A DNA stretch of 64,000 nucleotides from Saussurea involucrata (taxonomy: Eukaryota; Streptophyta; Magnoliopsida; Asterales; Asteraceae), in contig CM066321.1 of the NCBI GenBank assembly GCA_033807775.1, positions 39,780,850-39,844,849 of the forward strand, in the 5' to 3' direction. Positions 10,960-23,376 of this stretch are shown here, piece by piece (within the stretch, counting starts at the first letter, position 1; each line of letters begins with the position of its first letter). Under the pieces are notes generated by a model, which was given only the letters and a program-made list of their open reading frames with translations, was not told the origin of the DNA and ran no database searches. The position numbers were made by a program, and so were the translations under genes.

Positions 10960-12756
10960 GCTCCCCCTCAAATGACGATAGACTGATTAAAAGTCAGATA
11001 AGCTCCCCCTCAAAATCTGCAAAAGATCTTAACGAAACAAAATCAGTAGATGTAACATTCAGAAGTCAATATTTTGTATGCTCCCCTGAAATTAGGCATA
11101 TAGTTCAGTATAGAAAGCATTGAAAGCACATGTACTCTTCTTCAAAGATCTTCGCACTTCTCTTCTGTTTTCCAGTTATGTGTTTGGTATATATCTGACA
11201 TTCAGCACTACACATGATGAACCTGCAAAACAGATTAAGTAGATTTTGGTACCCAACGGAACTTGGGTCCGGGCTTGTTATACGCAGTTCGATTTGAACA
11301 AATATTATAAGTACCATACCAGTACTGAACATTTTCTTTCTTGACAAAATTATGAGTTCCACAATAAGAACAACAAATTTGCTTTTGTGGTAACCTAATC
11401 AAATGATTTGCAGAATAGATAGGATCAGGTTTAACAAAAGACTTACCTGTAGGAGCATTGTTCTTCTTGACGGTTGATTTGGGAACAGATGATTTTGATG
11501 CATCTTTTTTAGGAATAGATCTTTTGACCTTCCAAACCATCTTTACTCTTTTGAAAACAATATTATCATCAGGCTTGAAAATAGAAGCATCTGAATTATT
11601 AACAGAATTGTCATAAAAGAGATTAGAAGGGCGAATCTGATCTTTTGAAAAACCCTTTGATCTGTCAATTCCTTTTGAAGAAATATCATTATTAATTGAA
11701 CTTGAAGCCGTTTTAAACGAACATTCAGAACCAGTTGAGTCAACAAGTGGAGTCTGAACAATTGTGTCAGGACTTGCTTGTTTGGAAACCTCAACCTTAA
11801 AGATCATGTCTTCAAGTTCTTTAACTTTGTTAGACAAAACATTTATTTCTTTGGATAACAAATCAAATTTCCTTTGAATATCAGATTTAACCTTCTTCTC
11901 CTTCATACACTATGTAGCTAAATCAGATAACTTTCTTGCGAGCTTTAAAATCTCAGTCTCGAAATATTTTCTTTCAGTCTCAAAATCTTTTTCCAAACGC
12001 TTACTCTTATTTGATATTTCAGTAAAAGTCTCAACATTTTTCTTCTCAAAAACTTTTCTTTCTTTTTCAAAAACTATTTTCTTTTCTTCAAAATCCTTTC
12101 TCTCTTTCTCCAACAGCTTTTCTAAATTAGATATTTTTAAAGAAAGCTCAACATTCTTTGCTTCAAAGGATTTTCTTTCAACATCAAAATCCGCTCTTTC
12201 CTTCTCAAGCTTTTCCTTTTCAAGAAATAAAACTTTTTCAAAATCAGAATTTTGTTTTGAAAGTTTTATGCATTGCATTTCAATAGCTTTCTTTTCCTCA
12301 ACTGATTTCTTCGAAAAATCAGAAAACTTTTATATAAACATCTTTCTTTCATTTGCAAAAGTATTTCCTTCTTTTTTTAAATTATTTTCTCTCTTTTGTA
12401 ACCTCCATTTGCAAATCAGATATTTTCTTTGCAAACTCAGAATTTTTATGCTTCAAATCAGCATTTTAAATTTCCAACAATATTCTGTTCTTCTCAAACT
12501 CTTCTTTGTCCTTTGTCACCTGATTTTGAAGCTCGGTGAATGCCGTTGTCAATTCAGCATTCTTTTGTTCTAAAGAAGTTATCAGATTTGAATTGAAATC
12601 ACAGTCATGCTTCTTTAGATTAGCTTGTGTCTTCATGTCAGAAAGTTGTTGCTGGAGATCTTGATTGCTTTTCTTCAGATCACTGATCTTGACATCCTTT
12701 CTTTTAAGATCTTGGCCACTTGTTGAACTCTCCAACACACTCAATGTCATATTCAA
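10960..12756 (-). mobile_element. G: gag-only remnant of a minus-strand Sirevirus-like copia element
   Basis: Reading leftward: a coiled-coil gag region (12756-11235), about 145 bp of spacer, then three minus-strand polypurine tracts (GCTCCCCTGA at 11080-11089, GCTCCCCCTC at 11002-11011 and 10960-10969 as read on plus). All of pol is missing between the gag end and the tracts. No LTR could be bounded on either side. The repeated tracts place it with the C1-type group. Confidence 0.7.
11235..12756 (-). pseudogene. gag: G gag remnant (coiled coil plus zinc-binding C-terminus)
   Basis: Three minus-strand pieces (12756-12466, 12278-11910, 11906-11235) belong to one gag. The first two are Lys/Glu-rich coiled coil (repeated LEKERK and FEKKN heptad-like runs). 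The last ends with a cysteine cluster CCSYCGTHNFV and the terminal GPKFRWVPKST, the WVPK-type gag end also seen in C2 and C4. The N-terminal capsid-like domain and the classical CCHC knuckle were not found, and frames are separated by stops near 12466 and 11907. Gag would package element RNA; this copy cannot. Confidence 0.75.
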
Positions 12757-13349
12757 TTCTTTGTCACTTCAGTGAATGATTTATAACTTTTAATGTACCT
12801 ATCCCTTTCTTGTTTTAATTTCTCAATTGTTCTTATATAGTTTATTTCTTTTCTTCAAAAAATTAGTCAGAAAAGCAAAAAATTAGTCAGAAAAATATTC
12901 AAAATCAAAATCTAAAAAACAAATTATAAATTTGTCTTCCAAAGATTAATTCTGAAAAATTAATGCGGAAAACTGGACTTTTAATCGACAAACCTGCAAA
13001 ATATAAGGAAAATATATCAGGTACGAACAAAAGCAGGTAAAAATTGATACAATTGACAAAAGAAGAAAACTTACAAAGAGTAAGGACTAAAAATGACAAC
13101 TTACGAAACTATAACGAAAAACAAGGACTAAAAGTGTAAAATACTAACACTTGAAAAAGACAAGGACTAAAAATGTCAAAATCCTAAACACAAACCAGAA
13201 GGACTGAAAATGACAAAAACTGAAACTTAAAACTATAAGGACTGAAATGACAAAAATTGAAACTTAAAACTATAAGGACTAAAAGTGTCAAAAACTAAAA
13301 CTAGACAAACTGGTTTAACGAACAAAATTAACAGAAAAACTAACGAAAC
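12757..13349. other. Non-coding flank containing a ~38-bp tandem repeat
   Basis: AT-rich sequence upstream (minus sense) of remnant G. It has no gene. Its right half is the tandem repeat described separately; the solo LTR interrupts it at 13350. Confidence 0.5.
13082..13320. repeat. Degenerate tandem repeat, about six ~38-bp units
   Basis: Units start with AAGGACTAAAAATG or close variants at about 13083, 13122, 13163, 13199, 13237 and 13274. Related words (AGGATTAAAAATG, AAAGGACAAAAAACG) resume at about 16032 and 16092, beyond the solo LTR, so the LTR landed within the array. Confidence 0.75.
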
Positions 13350-15979
13350 TGTGACAACCGTCAAATTTACGTTTCAGGTTAGAACTGCACTGAACGTTTC
13401 AGTTATTCATATTATAGGTGGCACAGTCCAATTTAGCAGTAAACTCAATACGGTAGGAAAAATGTAAGAATTTTTGCCTAGAAACCCCTCAAATTAGGGA
13501 ATTATCCATAAATCTCATAAAATACCAATTCAAATGACCTAAATACAAATATATATGTATACTTTGCAAAATAATACTAGTAAAATAAAACAAGTATTAT
13601 TATGATGGTATATTGGTTGTTTAATAATTCAAATTCAAAATTAAAACTAAAAAAAAAATCAAGACACCATCATTTTATTACATCTAATTTCATACTCCAT
13701 CTCTCTCTTCTCTCTCCCAAAACCGTCCACCATATCTCCCCCCCCCCCCCTCTCCCTCTCATTTTATTCATCTCACAATTCATTTCTTTCATCCCTCTCT
13801 CTAACTTCTCTCTAGGAGTTTCTCTCAATTCTCTCTCTTTTTCCCTCTAGAATTCTTCTAAATACTCCTCCATACTTCAGCCCAAGAACCTCAAGAAATC
13901 CAAGTGTTCAAGAACTTTTGAAGGTATGCATGTGTGTAGGATGAAACCTACACACCTTCTTGTTAATCTTCTTCATTTTCTTTAACTTTTCCTCCTTCTA
14001 CACTAAGTTTCATCTAAGTTTTTCTAATAAGCTTCTTTGAACATCTTAATGTTTGTAGATTTACCACCATAACACTTGCATGTTAATAAAAAGGTGGTGA
14101 ATCCATGATCAAACCTATGTTAAGATCAAAGATGGGCTCTTAACTTGCATGCATGTAGTTTTTCTTAAAAGATCTATACTTTTTGATCCAAAAGTTGTAT
14201 GAAAAGCTCTTTAACTTCACTAAAAACATGTTTTAATCAACATGCATGTGCCAAAAAGTCACTATTTTAAGTTGCATGGAGAAGTTCTTGGCATAAACAC
14301 CCAAGAAAAAAGACCCATTTCCAAATTTCTACAAAAGATGAGTTGATAAGATAGCATGCATGTGGTTTAAATGGCTTAAAAATATGTTTTAGAACTGAAA
14401 ATATCTGTATGGGGATGAGTCAAGTCGGATTGCATGCAAGAAGAATAAGAATCTTGATAAAAAGACAAAAAGAATGCACATGCATAAAGTCTAGTTTTGA
14501 CAGCTTACTGCCAGATTTCTATCTCTCTCTTCAAAAAGTCATATCTCACTCAATAATACTCCAAATTAGGTGATTCTTTTTCTGGAAATTATTTTTATGA
14601 GTTTGGTTTCAAACCCAAGTAGTTTCACGCAAAAACTCAAAGATTTCATCTACCAAACAGTCTTCACAAAAACAGTGCGTAAACAGCAAAGCTTTCTGTA
14701 GTGATTTTACGTCAAGAATTATTTCATGTACTTAATCACCTCTAAAAATTATGAATCTTATGTCAAATGTTTCCTAACACATTAAGTTATCTGGACATAA
14801 AATATCTTGACCTAAATACCCCTGGAAGACATCCAAAAATGGACAGAAAGTGGCACCAAAATCTGGACAGCAGAAGAATAATCTCAAAAGTGGTTAAAAA
14901 GCAACTTTTATTCTATATTATTATTTTATGTTGTAAATCTACCACTTTTAATAAAAATCTCAGTTATTAAGATGACATGCATAAATTATTTTGAAAATTA
15001 ACAAAAATACCAACCCTAAATAGATTTATAAAAAGGGCATTTTATGACATTTTGGATAGTTAGCTATTACCGAACTCTTAAGACTAAAACTCACTAGTGA
15101 CCTTACGTTCGTAGGTTCAAGGCAGGATCATATCGAGGTAGTACGTGAGAAACTTCGGGAATTTCATCACGCATCAAGTGAGTTATCACAGCCCCTTTTT
15201 AATATTTTACATATTTTGGGGTGAAAAGCATGTTGTTTCTACAATTATTTTACGCACCGGTTGTCTCGTTTTCTTGGAAATACTAGTCTTGCTATACTTG
15301 CTTATGCTCTATGGTATGTATTTTTTGTGCATGTTGTAAGACTTTGAGCTTTCTCTATCGTACTAAGTCCCCGTTTAATCTACGTTACCCGTTTAACTCA
15401 CGAGTGTGAGCCGTTGGTAATTATGGATAGCGCTAGTTGGTTGACACCCCACTCACAAGTCGCGCTTGTTTGAGTGCATAATTATTGTTGTTCGTACGCA
15501 TTGTTGACGATAGAACATGCGGAGGGGCGTCTTGTCACATAGGTCGGGTAACGGGCTCCTAGCTTCAACATTATACATACAATTACCTTGAGCAGGTGTT
15601 TTTACAACCGGTTGACTTATCCACTTGTGCGGATTAAAACTGTTCTATGACAAACTTTGTTGTACTCACAAAACATGTGATATCACCAACTACTCAATAG
15701 TTGACCCTCTCATTTACATGCTTTTCAGAAAATCATCAGTAAGGTTGAACATTATGAAGGCACCATAGTAGCTGCATCCTGCACGTGTTTTCATATGTCA
15801 TTTTATGTTTCGGGATTTTACATTTTGGACAACTTTCGCTTCGGACAAATTACGTTTTAAGACATTATGTAATTATTTGTACTCTATTTTTATGTCATGG
15901 TGATTTGGTGTATTTTGTACCTACGCATTGAGACCTTGAACTGTGACATCTCGTGTTTCCACTTTAGCGGGGTGTGACA
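13350..15979. mobile_element. Solo long LTR (2630 bp) with GAAAC target duplication
   Basis: It begins TGTGACAACCG and ends GGGGTGTGACA, giving TG...CA ends with an imperfect terminal inverted repeat, and is flanked by GAAAC at 13345-13349 and 15980-15984. It has no ORF, primer-binding site or polypurine tract, so it is one LTR left by LTR-LTR recombination. A TATA-like ATATATATGTATAC near 13549 precedes a pyrimidine-rich stretch (13680-13850, including a C-run at about 13739-13750) that looks like a transcribed leader. Long LTRs of this kind occur in chromoviruses such as Tekay/Del; that placement is inferred. Orientation is plus if the TATA box is used. Confidence 0.82.
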
Positions 15980-15984
15980 GAAAC

Positions 15985-17050
15985 CGTTAACAAAATAAAT
16001 TTAACTGAACTAGCAGACCGTTAACGGAATAAGGATTAAAAATGTTGGAAAACTAACGAATCTAACTGAACAGTAATGGAGTTTAACGACAAAAGGACAA
16101 AAAACGTCACAAACTTAACGGCACAAACGGATCGTCGTTAGTTTATTGTTCATCCATCATCAACGTCAAACAACGTCGTTTTTTCAGCTTCGGTTTCTTA
16201 CATTTTTACACGTCCAAATCACTTTCTTTTAGTTCCTTTAAGCTTTTAAAACATCAAACAACAGATTTTAACGATTACAACGAGATCATGCAACAAGAAT
16301 CAAACGATTGAAGCTCATGAAGAAACTCCGACGATAAACTCGTTTTTTCGACGAGTTATAGTTTCAGTTGACAAGCAACTCAGATGATCTCAGTGTTGGG
16401 CAATAAGGAGTTTGTCGGGTAAGGTTTTGGGCGACAACAAGTTTGATCGCTCAAAAGATGGGCGATTAAAAGCTTCAGGCGACAACCTTTTCACGCGAGA
16501 ACTTTTTCAGTCGAGAACTTTCTTATCGATCAACACTCAGGTGATAAGAATCTGGACGAGGAGCTGAACGAGAAGTATGAACTCTTATCGCTTAAAGGTT
16601 GAGCGATAAGGATGAACACGATGAACTTCAAGTTTTCCGGTGAGGTCGTTTTTCCGGCAAACAAACTTCCAGATTGCTTATCTTACCGATTTTTGCATCT
16701 TTTTCGAATATAAAAATTGCAATCTGCTCGAATTTCGAAAACGAACTGATCTGTGGACTTAAAAAGTTAAAATCAATCAAAACACACTAAAACTATGGAT
16801 CGATCACCACTTTCAAACAACCTTTCGATGAACATTTTAACGATCTGCAAGAACATGAAAACACAAATTTCTTTGCTGTTTTTCAGATCTGTAAGTTGTA
16901 ATCTGCTCTAAAACACTAGAAACACTGATTTGAGAACCTTAGATCGATTAAAACACACAAATCTTCAAGATCGATTTCATTATCTTCTAATAACTCCGAA
17001 CAAAACTATCAAGAAGACTGTTGACTTTCAGATTTCAAAAACACAGATAT
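15985..17050. other. Non-coding sequence between solo LTR and H LTR
   Basis: No gene seen. Short words recur around 16400-16630 (GGGCGA, CTTATCG and GCGATAAG), and two similar segments near 16720-16800 and 16890-16970 share AATCTGCTC and AAAACACAC. These may be U5/leader sequence if the H LTR is longer than the 374 bp called here. Confidence 0.35.
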
Positions 17051-17424
17051 TGTTGATGCTTTCCACTTCTGAAATTGGAATATGTTCGAAAATGAGAATT
17101 AGAACAATAAGATGATAGCTAAAATACAAACAAAATGATCAAACGAGAAGATTTATCAAATCTTTTCATGATGAACTGTGGATCCCAGATTCAATAAGCA
17201 ATCACAATGAAATCAACACAATAAGCATATACGTCATAAATCTCACTTGCATTCATATGAACAGAAAGAGTATTTGGCAGTAGCCGTACAAAGTAATATG
17301 TGAAATCTAAACAATGATCATTAACCCTAACCTAGGGTTAAGCAAACTATATATACCTATAAGGTATTTAAACAGAATGTCATAAAAGGTCCCTATACTT
17401 CTATTCCACTAACGTGACCTAACA
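17051..17424 (-). repeat. H 3' LTR (left boundary uncertain)
   Basis: On the minus strand the LTR starts TGTTAGGTCACG immediately after the polypurine tract AAGGGGGAGAT. A TATA-like run lies at about 17349-17356. The left end at 17051 (minus-strand ...GCATCAACA) is only the first plausible CA end; the true LTR could extend further left. No primer-binding site follows it. Confidence 0.55.
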
Positions 17425-19937
17425 ATCTCCCCCTTGGAATTGAAGTTTGATGTCACGCCAATTAGGGACATATCGCTTTCGAATAGTGAATAACATTTCA
17501 AAACGTCGAATGGAGTTTCTGAACTCTAGCCGTTCTTCAATAGCTTTGAGCAGATCTTCAGCAAAGATACTTCCTGACGTTGACGTAGCTTTCTGGTGAC
17601 GCTTTTTTTCCTCTTCGATTATCTTCTTCGGCATATTCTGTGTATTCATCAGCATACCCTCATTGAACTTGTGCAACTCGCTGATTCGCATGAACCGTTT
17701 CTCCCCTTTGTTGTTCAGATACACAATACCTGTTTCTGGCTTGGATTGAATTGTATGTACCTGTACGTCTTCGGGAAGATTCAGATTAGGCTTCAGAATG
17801 TTGATCTTTTTATGGTTGCTTTCTAAGCCTAACTGAAAATCGTTGATGTAGGCGAGCGTTATCGTGCACTTCATATATCTTTTGATCGTCTCGAGGGCTT
17901 TGGTGACGGGTAACGGTCGGATGGTGCGAGTCTTCAACTCTTTAAGCAGTATCGAGATGTCGTTCAGGTATAGATGTCTGAAGTCGGCTTCCGAGAATGT
18001 CCATTGCTTTCCGTCGTCCCGTTTGACAGTGAACACCGGGAACCAAACGCTGAGAACCTTATCTGAGACGATCTCCACTATCTCTGTAATCCTGTGTCGC
18101 GTACGGACCTGGTGGTCCATTCTTCAACGCTTCATTACCTCCAAATACTGATTGCGGACTGGATCTTTCAGATGCGAGACCCCATGACACATTACCGGGT
18201 CGAGAGGCCTGATCCAGTGAGCAAATATTTTCTTTTGTGATTCCTCCAGATATGGAACCAGTATCCGGACTCTTTCCCAACGAGCTGGTTGAGGTGGAGC
18301 CGGTACCGGGTCTGGAGTTGAAAGCTCTAAAGTACTTGCAGAATCGTGTATAACAAGCATAAGCTTAGTAGTCGATACATGTTCGCTCTGGAGGAGGAAC
18401 TGGTCATAGTCATCGTCATTCATAAGCTTATCTTCGTCAGCAAAATCCCACAAAGCATATGTCTCTGTATGGATGGCTATTATGGCTTTATGTCTCCATT
18501 CTGTTTCCTGTTTCGGATCGCCAGCTGAGTCCTCATCGATCAATTCTAGGACTGGCCGCTCCGGAACCGTCAGCAATAAGATGTCTTTGAATTGACCCTC
18601 AGGCTTTTCAACCGTTGGGTCTGCTGACTCTGGCACTATAACTCTGACCGGTGATGAAAGCTCCATGTCTTGAACCATTTCTGAGTCTGTAGGCTGTTGT
18701 TGAGATTCAGGTTCAGCTGGAGTGACGGTTGTAGTTTCTGTCGTTGCGGTTGACAGCTCGGTCAGTCTTAGTCGTTTCTCCCCCTCATGCTGATCAGGAT
18801 CGTCCTGATCATCATGTCGTCGCTTTGAGCCCTGTATCTGACCCTTACATGTGTCTTCAAGGTTGGGAACCCTCTCGGTTAGAATTTTGAGGGCCTTCTT
18901 TACTTCAGTTAAGGTTGCTGTAAGTGTATCAAGTCAGGCATCCGTCGGAGTGACTGAGGGTGGTGGTTGGGATTGTGAGCGTAATATACTCACTAGGTCA
19001 GCTTTCGATGAGGCGTCGATGTTGGACTGTGAAAGTAGTTTATCCAGAAGGGCGGCTTTGAGAGCCTCGACGCTCATATTCTGTATGCTCGGGGTTGGAG
19101 TTGGCGGCGACATTCGAATCTGTGGTTGCGCAGGGGGAATTTCAGTAGCCACACCTTTTCCCGCGACGGCGCTTCGGATAAAGGCCATGTCATCGGACAT
19201 CTTCTTCATGATCTCGGTTTGGACAGCCTTTAAGGCGCCGTCCATTTGCTCCTTAGAGATGAACTCTGGGTGAGTAACTCCAGAAGCACTTAGCAGCTCA
19301 GTTGTAGTAGATGTGGTGGATTGCACCGCAGTACCGCCTGTGTTGACGGTTGGCATAATGTTAGCCGTGACAGGTCTTCCGCCCTGTCCTTGCAAGCTAC
19401 CGAAAGGTAGACTCACTCTGGGCGTTCCGGTCGAGGCACGAAGACTCTCGACGGTAGCAGTAGTAACGACCTGTGTCCTAGCCAAAGGAATAGTTTCAAC
19501 AAATGGATCTAGACTCAATTGTGCATCGAAGGAGGTCGAGAACCGGGGCTGGTGTTCTCTGATTTCAACACCAGAACTCTCCAACTGAGAGACCGGTGGA
19601 AGTTGTGCTAAATCCTCGTGTAAAGATGAAACTGTTTCCTTTTGAGAGGAAACGGAGTGGCTAGGTGGGGTGTGTAGTTGCGTTGCTAGGCCCACGACGT
19701 CTTCTTAAATACCCCGTTGCAACGGATGCAACGGGATAGCAAATGTGGCTGCCTGGCTTGGTGGAGGCTGGTTGGGAGCAACCTGGGAAGATTGCCCCAT
19801 CTCTCTTGCACTCTCATTCTTTTGCTTACTCCTTTCACGCACAGACTCACTTACTTTTTCTTTTTCCACTAAATCACCCTCCGCTCTCCTTGTCTCTCCA
19901 GATATGGCTTCGGGGTTAGGTGAGTCATCATCATCAT
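17419..19937 (-). pseudogene. H copia accessory ORF, C-terminal part
   Basis: Minus-strand continuation of the frame interrupted by T1. Pieces are ~19937-19705, 19695-18934, 18678-18124 and 18120-17419, separated by stops and frameshifts. The first parts are Ser/Pro/Gln-rich with an EISKEQMDGALKAVQTEIMKK-like helical stretch. The last has FPVFTVKRDDG, FSEADFRHLYLND and YINDFQLGLES, which parallel the C1 accessory ORF (YKVKRENK, FSDADIRNL, IEFQLGRDLG). It is followed at once by a polypurine tract and LTR, showing it is the last gene of a copia element. Function unknown; most likely an accessory or chaperone-like retroelement protein rather than a host gene. Confidence 0.75.
17425..17437 (-). 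promoter_or_regulatory. H polypurine tract
   Basis: CCAAGGGGGAGAT (minus strand) separates the end of the H accessory ORF from the LTR start. Its first bases overlap the ORF's 3' end. Confidence 0.85.
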
Positions 19938-20738
19938 TGTTAATGCCAAAAATCGCACCAAAGGGACAACTTAAGGTCGATGTGGACTTTAACAACTAAA
20001 GATAGGAATCATTCGACAAAGGCGTGCGACAAAGACAAAAATGTAAATGAGACAGAAGATTTTATGACGCAGGAAAAACTTCAACGAGGAAAAAACCTGC
20101 GGACGACAGTGGATGTCGTCGCTGCACTATGGTCACCAATCAGGGGGCGATGTCCTTGGTGTTCCGGGTGTCGATCGTACAGAGATTACAATACAAATGA
20201 AGGGAAAGACTTCGAAATGTAAAGTACAAGTGTTTGAAATGTAAAAACAGTGTGCGTCGTGTGTGAAAACAATGTGTAAACTGTTGATCGAGAGTGAAAG
20301 TCGTGCGTCGAGAGCGATCTTCTATGAATGATCTCTTTGCTTCGAACGAATATTCTTCGAGTGTTTGCGTTTGCTTCTGTTGTTCGATGTTCGGTCCTCT
20401 TGTTCTATCTCTCTCCCTGTGTTATTCGATGACCCGAAACTGAGGATTGAACTTGGGATTTATAGTCTTCGGATGATTTTAATTGAATCATTAAGATCTT
20501 TGATGATTGTTGTAACGGTCGTCGTCTTCAATGTGGGATTAGATGCTCATAACTGATTTCGTTGGTTATAGCCGTTGTCTATTAATGACTTTGACTCCTG
20601 CATTAATCACTGAACAAATATAACAGTCGTATAACGAGTTAGTCAAGGTCGTACGGTTTTGTGCGACGGTCGTGCGGAGTAGGCGACGTCGAGGTCGAGT
20701 GTCGTGAGGAACTCTCGACTTACCTTAACATGTGTCTT
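19938..20738 (-). repeat. T1 3' LTR, internally deleted (801 bp)
   Basis: It matches the other family LTRs from TGTTAATGCC (plus) onward. Relative to T2 (909 bp) two segments are missing, near 20726 and at 20738, so the U3 terminus TGTTTGGGC and part of the polypurine tract are lost. The outer edge and target duplication are intact. Confidence 0.88.
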
Positions 20739-21018
20739 GCCCCCAAAATTTGAAAGTAGGATGACAAATTCGAATTTTAAATTTTGCTTGTCGGGTGTTC
20801 AGGGTCTTGTGTTGAAAAATACCTTGGTTGTCTCGGAACCGGATTGGTTCAATTCTAACTGAACGAGAAGTCGAAGAGAAAACGAGGTCGTGACGTCATA
20901 CTGACGCACGATTGTTCTTACCAGCTGTCTTTGACAGGTGTCGACGATCCGTGTGGTCATACGATTGGATGAGGGCACGCGGTGATCATTAAAGGACTCG
21001 ACCTGACATGATCGACTG

Positions 21019-21028
21019 CATAAATAAA
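21019..21028 (+). promoter_or_regulatory. TATA-like box of T1 antisense gene
   Basis: CATAAATAAA lies about 165 bp upstream of the ATGAGTCGC start. T2 has CATAAATAGA in the equivalent place (34421-34430), so the element is conserved between copies. It would drive transcription antisense to gag. Confidence 0.5.
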
Positions 21029-21158
21029 GATTACTATGGATCTTTTCCTGTTTACGATTTCAGAGGGTTTTAAGCAAAGATTTCTTTAAGGGTTTTCTTG
21101 TCGATTTTTGTTCGATTATTTCTAAACCTGCAAGAATCTTTGACCTAATTAGGATTTT

Positions 21159-23376
21159 TTGAGATCATATAAGATACGACCCTCCAGTTTGCGTATGAGT
21201 CGCAAGTCTATTGCTAAAAAGCCTAGAAAAAACTGGGATATCTGGGGCCTTTCAGAAGTGCAAATCAATTTAACGGGGTTGGCAATGTCGACAGAGCCTA
21301 GAAGCACCATTAAAAACGAAGAAGACCTCGACGACTTTAGAAGTCTAGCGAGGATTCCCATGGGGATCACCGTAAGCAAGGTTGGCAAGGTTCGACCGGA
21401 AATGTGCCCCGAGGGGTACGTCGTTATATACGAATACCCGTTCAAGATAGGCTTTCATTGGCCATATTCGCCTCTGGTCAAAGAGTTCATGTGTGAATTC
21501 GATCTTTCATCGGGGCAACTGATGCCCTAGTTCTGGCGAGTTATCCTGATCATCGAACGACTTACCTCCAACTGGAATCCACCGATGAATGTGAGGGACC
21601 TACTGACGGCGTATAAGGTCAAAAGTGATCGGTACCGTCGCTATAGTTTGTTTTCAAGGCACAAGGGTGATCGTACCTTGGTTTTAAATACTGCGGTCAA
21701 CGACCGCGGGTGGAAGAAGAGGTATGTATTCGTGTGGGTGTCGATGCTGGACACTGATAGTGACTGGATTAGGGAGGGTTGGAATATGACGGGTGAGCCT
21801 TTAATTGTATGTTTTTATGTTATTCTGTTGCTCGGTTATTTTTTCGACTGATCTTCTTTTTTATGTGTAGATATTGATTTCGACAAGGTAGAGCTGGACG
21901 ATGATTCCCGGGCTAAGGTCGAAAAGTTCCTGGAGTTTGGTACTGAAGGCCGGTCGTACGTCACGCGTCATTTGGTAGACGAGGATGATGACACCATTTT
22001 CTTGAGCGACAAAGTGAGGATGGGTCGAGAGGAGAAAGAAGAAGATGAGAGAGAGGATTCTGAGGCGACCGAGGAAAGAGAGGAGGAGGAAGTAGAGATA
22101 ACTGGTAAGTATCTCTTTGCTTCTGCTTGTCCTAATCTATCTTTGTTCTCAATCACCTAATTCTTTCTTTTACCATACAGGAGAATCTTGGGCACCTGCA
22201 GCCGTTGAGAAAATGGCTCAAGTCGAGCTAACTCGCAAGGCGAGTGTAGACAGGGGGAAGGATACCTCGACAGCTGGGTCGGGGGTCTTAAAGAGAAAGG
22301 AGGTTCCGACAGCTGGGTCAGGACTTCTAAAGAGGACGAGGATGTCCATCACGAGGGAGCCGTCTTCGAAGACGGGCGGCCCATCGAGGGTTGTTCCGCC
22401 CGAGAAGACGAAGGTGTCGACCGTGTTTGATACAATCGGCGTGAAATCTGATGATACTGCACACCCGGCGATGAGGTTTCATACTGCGCAACCGGCGACG
22501 ATGTCTCATACTGCGCAACCGGCGACGATATCTCCTACTGCCACATTAGGCCCCACCTCGGCCGACAAGGGCAAGGGCGCGCAAACGGGTTCTGGAACGA
22601 CGGTGAACTTTATGTTACCGTCGTATTTTTTGGATGATAACGTCCTGGACGGGACGAAACTGTTCCCTCATTTAGGAAAGTATCAGCTCTCTTCTTTCAG
22701 ATAGTGTTTCGACGAGGTTTCTCTCGAGGATACTGAGTGTCACGTTGCTGGACTAGCGTTCACGGTAAGTCCTTTCAAGACTTTTGTTATCTGTTGTCGA
22801 CGTCGTATATTTTGCTAATATACTTTCATATGTTTTTAGACGTTTCAGTCGTCTTTGGCGCTGTATGCTAAAACGACGAAGGTAGAAGGCTTTATGGCTT
22901 CTGCTATCGAGAGAGAAGATGCGGCGTTAGAAAGGGAAAGGTCCACTTTAGAACGCGAAGAGGCGGCATCGGTGAAACTCGACGATGCCTTGAACGAGCT
23001 GGAGTCTCTCGACCACGCGAGGGATGATATGAACTCCCGTCTAAAGGAGTCCCTGTCTACGATGCACAATCAAAGGGAGAAACTGGAGGGGATGAAGGAA
23101 TCCCTGGCTATGAAGGAGAAAGAAGTTGAGGATTCTCAATCCAAAGCCGTGGATTTAGAGAAGGAGTTAGAGAAGTTGAGGGATGAGAATAAGTCCATCT
23201 TTTCCTTCGCTCGACTCACTGCTCGAGCGGCTATCATGCGAAATCACTTGCTAGGCAAGAATCTTGTGGCCTCAGCGTCGGACGAGTTGGATCTGTTCTT
23301 CAAGGAGGTCGGGACCGAGAGAGAGCTCGACTCGGATGATGAGAAGGAGGTCGAGGAGGAGGAGGAGGGTTTCTAG
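21159..23376 (+). pseudogene. T1 antisense accessory gene, Transposase_28 type, four exons
   Basis: It is encoded opposite to gag. Exon 1 (to 21792; ATG at 21159 or 21195) carries the Transposase_28 (PF04195) pattern: PEGYVVIYEYPFKIGFHWP, QLMP/FWRV, MNVRDLLTAYKV, NDRGWKKRYVFV. GT-AG introns are predicted at 21793-21870, 22105-22180 and 22765-22839, each rejoining recognisable protein. Exon 2 is acidic, exon 3 Lys/Ser/Pro-rich, and exon 4 (22840-23376) a long coiled coil ending in an acidic tail. T1 has TAG stops at 21528-21530 (T2 has CAG) and at about 22702, so it is broken. The family name is historical: no transposase chemistry is shown. Function unknown. Confidence 0.82.

Noticed and set aside
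13350..15979. DNA transposon suggested by TGTGACA/TGTCACA terminal inverted repeat
   Set aside because: TG...CA ends, a 5-bp duplication, a promoter-like leader and no transposase fit a solo LTR better.
17419..18678. Intact host gene on the minus strand
   Set aside because: Frames are broken and followed at once by a polypurine tract and LTR; blocks match the copia accessory ORFs.
21159..23376. Host gene or DNA transposase suggested by the Transposase_28 label
   Set aside because: It lies between the gag spacer and 3' LTR of T1, repeats in T2, T3 and T5, and is antisense to gag, as in Tat retrotransposons. The label does not imply a transposase.
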